Shown: positions 62,541-64,000 of the stretch, piece by piece
Position numbering within the stretch: the stretch's first letter is position 1
Layout of the letters: every line of letters begins with the position of its first letter
Assembly: GCA_037015955.1 (NCBI GenBank)
Contig: CP143548.1
Span: forward strand, 1,730,001-1,794,000
Source: Lachnospiraceae bacterium JLR.KK008
GTDB lineage: Bacteria > Bacillota > Clostridia > Lachnospirales > Lachnospiraceae
Reading direction: 5' to 3'
DNA length: 64,000 nt
Made by a program: the position numbers and the translations under genes
The notes under the pieces: model-generated
Database searches by the model: none
The model's input: the letters and a program-made list of their open reading frames with translations, nothing else
Told to the model about the DNA's origin: nothing

Positions 62541-64000
62541 TTACAGCCTCCGCCAGTCGAAGCTCGACTTCGAATCCATCATACCTCCCATAAAGTATTC
62601 GGAAATATCCATATAATTCAAAAGACAGGTAGCACTGTCAGCATCGTTTTGCAGCCATGACGCATGTACTTTCAGCCAGCTGCGAAGCGCCCCGTTAAAA
62701 TGCTCTTCCGACAGTTTGGCATGAATGTCATTTCTGTTCAGTTTCTTCATAACACAGTTTTCACACGGCGCATCCTGTCCTGCAAACGCACGGTAACAGT
62801 AATCGCCAATCTGCAGATCCGGCAATGCCTCCAGCAGCTTGCGGTTGGCAAAGTTCAGTTCGTAAGTATCACTGTCCACCGTGATAACATAACTGTCAAA
62901 ATTGTCAAAAACGCCCAGCTTGTCAAGCATTTTCTTACCCCGCTGATGTCTCTCATACTGAAGGACATACATCTGGAGCAGCTGCAGCACTCTTGCCAGT
63001 TCTTTCTGTTCGTTTCTCTGTAATACCCATTCGCGTCCGCTGCATTCACCGATCAGAAATACACCCACAACTTCTCCCTCAATCATCAAAGGCTGTATGA
63101 GCATCGTATAGATTTTGTTTCGTATCATCTGCGAAGACAATTCCTGTGGAATGTCATCATAGTTGTGAACGACCCGATATTTATCGAGCATATGTAACTG
63201 TTTGAGGAATGTGACCCATTTGAACTCACTGCCGTCGCTTGTCGCTCTGCCTCTCCAGTCATGCCCGCGGTCACAATACTGGAATTCCAGACCTGGCTTT
63301 CCATCCATCCCCTCCAGTGACAGACAGGATTTATGAAACCCATAATGCCTGATAATCAGCTTCAGCACTGCCCGCAGCTGATTCATATTCTGTCTGTTCT
63401 CATTCAGAATCTGCTCCAGCAGATCCTCCAGATTGACGCTGGTACTGATCTCGTCATAGAAATTAATGTTCGGCTTTTCATTGTCCGTCATCGCTTTTCT
63501 GTAAATACCGGAAAGATCATAAATATGGTACCCTTCTTTACCATCCTCTTTCTGGGAATTGACGGCTCTCTCCGCTTTATCAAGCAATTCGGCCCACGTA
63601 TTTCCCTGATAAGGACAGACAGAAACGCCGACGTTGCCAGCCAGCATAAAGCTGTCCTCCCCGCTGCCGAGCGTCACTTCCGTGCTGTGCGCTACCTTGG
63701 CGGCAATCGCATCTACATTGGATACATTGCCGACATTGGGAACGAAAACGACAAACTCATCTTCACTTGCCCGTCCGAGAATATCTACACGGCCCATCCC
63801 CTTCTCTATCTTATCCGCAACATCCTTCAGCACTTTTCTGCCGACTTCTTCACCCAGTGCATCGGCTATAAAACGCAAATTGCCGATATTCACAAGCATA
63901 AACGCATGCACATCGTCCTTGCCTGACTTCTCCAGGATCTGATCGATCTGCGCCCTTGTCTCCGCTTCATTGTACCAGCCTGTGAGGACATCGAGTTTTT
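62541..64000 (-). CDS. Degenerate GGDEF / GAF-like / PAS-like signalling protein (N-terminus beyond window)
   Basis: The frame is open to the window edge, so the true start lies outside; at least 486 residues are present. Near the edge LDVLTGWYN is the usual entry to a GGDEF domain, but the active-site motif reads RASEDEFVVF instead of RxGGDEF. Diguanylate cyclase activity is therefore doubtful. About 120 residues later comes a GAF-like domain (TMLIQPLMIEGEVVGVFLIG), then a C-terminal PAS-like domain (DSDTYELNFANRKLLEALPD) containing YRAFAGQDAPCENC, a CxxC pair typical of such PAS modules. It is probably a cytoplasmic regulator; upstream sensor domains may exist outside the window. Confidence 0.85.
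   Translation of the reverse strand, partial: KLDVLTGWYNEAETRAQIDQILEKSGKDDVHAFMLVNIGNLRFIADALGEEVGRKVLKDVADKIEKGMGRVDILGRASEDEFVVFVPNVGNVSNVDAIAAKVAHSTEVTLGSGEDSFMLAGNVGVSVCPYQGNTWAELLDKAERAVNSQKEDGKEGYHIYDLSGIYRKAMTDNEKPNINFYDEISTSVNLEDLLEQILNENRQNMNQLRAVLKLIIRHYGFHKSCLSLEGMDGKPGLEFQYCDRGHDWRGRATSDGSEFKWVTFLKQLHMLDKYRVVHNYDDIPQELSSQMIRNKIYTMLIQPLMIEGEVVGVFLIGECSGREWVLQRNEQKELARVLQLLQMYVLQYERHQRGKKMLDKLGVFDNFDSYVITVDSDTYELNFANRKLLEALPDLQIGDYCYRAFAGQDAPCENCVMKKLNRNDIHAKLSEEHFNGALRSWLKVHASWLQNDADSATCLLNYMDISEYFMGGMMDSKSSFDWRRL

Overview
The window reads as chromosomal DNA of an anaerobic, probably spore-forming Clostridia member, most likely a Lachnospiraceae species. The basis is the block of sporulation-associated genes (yqfC, yqfD, a SpoVB-like flippase) around phoH and ybeY, the electron-bifurcating NfnAB pair, formate-THF ligase with FolD, a B12-dependent MetH without a reactivation domain, an iron-sulfur scaffold/GGGtGRT pair, and Gram-positive SD and sigma-A-type signals. 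No phage, IS, CRISPR array or plasmid gene was seen. Most genes lie on the minus strand, and the text is almost entirely protein-coding.

Layout. 1-9860: a minus-strand run transcribed nth, vanW-like, pdp, yqfC, yqfD, phoH, a reduced pgpH-like gene, ybeY, a SpoVB-like flippase and a partial membrane protein. 10007-11395: a soluble chemoreceptor with a CZB zinc domain. 11446-14539: a three-gene cassette of a 41-aa protein, a divergent HSP90-family ATPase and an alpha-helical TPR-like protein. 14651-18379: a secreted leucine-rich-repeat protein, an ECF-type sigma factor and a DUF2461 protein. 18380-20046: a gene-poor patch with a long palindrome, an Rpn/PD-(D/E)XK gene and a possible HTH-gene remnant. 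20047-23824: nfnA, nfnB, a zinc-ribbon membrane protein and rlmH. 23869-30844: ftsK, fhs, folD and a zinc-ribbon/TPR protein. 30893-31065: a tRNA-Thr(CGT) unit. 31261-38562: a YczE/YitT-like membrane protein, glgB, a DUF1015 gene, a small orphan gene, serA and serC. 38567-43240: leuB-ilvD-ilvB. 43393-46098: vanY-like, tgt, yajC. 46185-53960: aroC, then ilvN-ilvC and metH-ilvB-ilvN on separate transcripts. 53986-57600: a lipoprotein, a small membrane protein and a dCache-type chemoreceptor. 57616-59334: an IscU-like scaffold and GGGtGRT protein. 59472-62483: an ABC importer with an attenuator-like hairpin. 62541-64000: the C-terminal part of a degenerate GGDEF/GAF/PAS protein.

How the genes fit together. 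The central half is anabolic: one-carbon units (Fhs, FolD, MetH), serine (SerA, SerC), branched-chain amino acids (two acetolactate synthases, IlvC, IlvD, LeuB), chorismate (AroC), and NADPH supply through NfnAB. Each biosynthetic block has its own well-formed promoter, with -35/-10 elements mostly 17 bp apart by hand count.

The parts most worth a second look are (i) the HSP90/TPR/41-aa cassette, (ii) a PgpH homologue that has lost its extracellular domain and its HD catalytic residues while keeping its conserved place between phoH and ybeY, (iii) the IscU-like/GGGtGRT pair, and (iv) the ECF sigma factor with a cysteine-containing tail and a TGTCACA-type candidate promoter. All calls come from reading the sequence by eye; no alignment, profile search or folding program was run.
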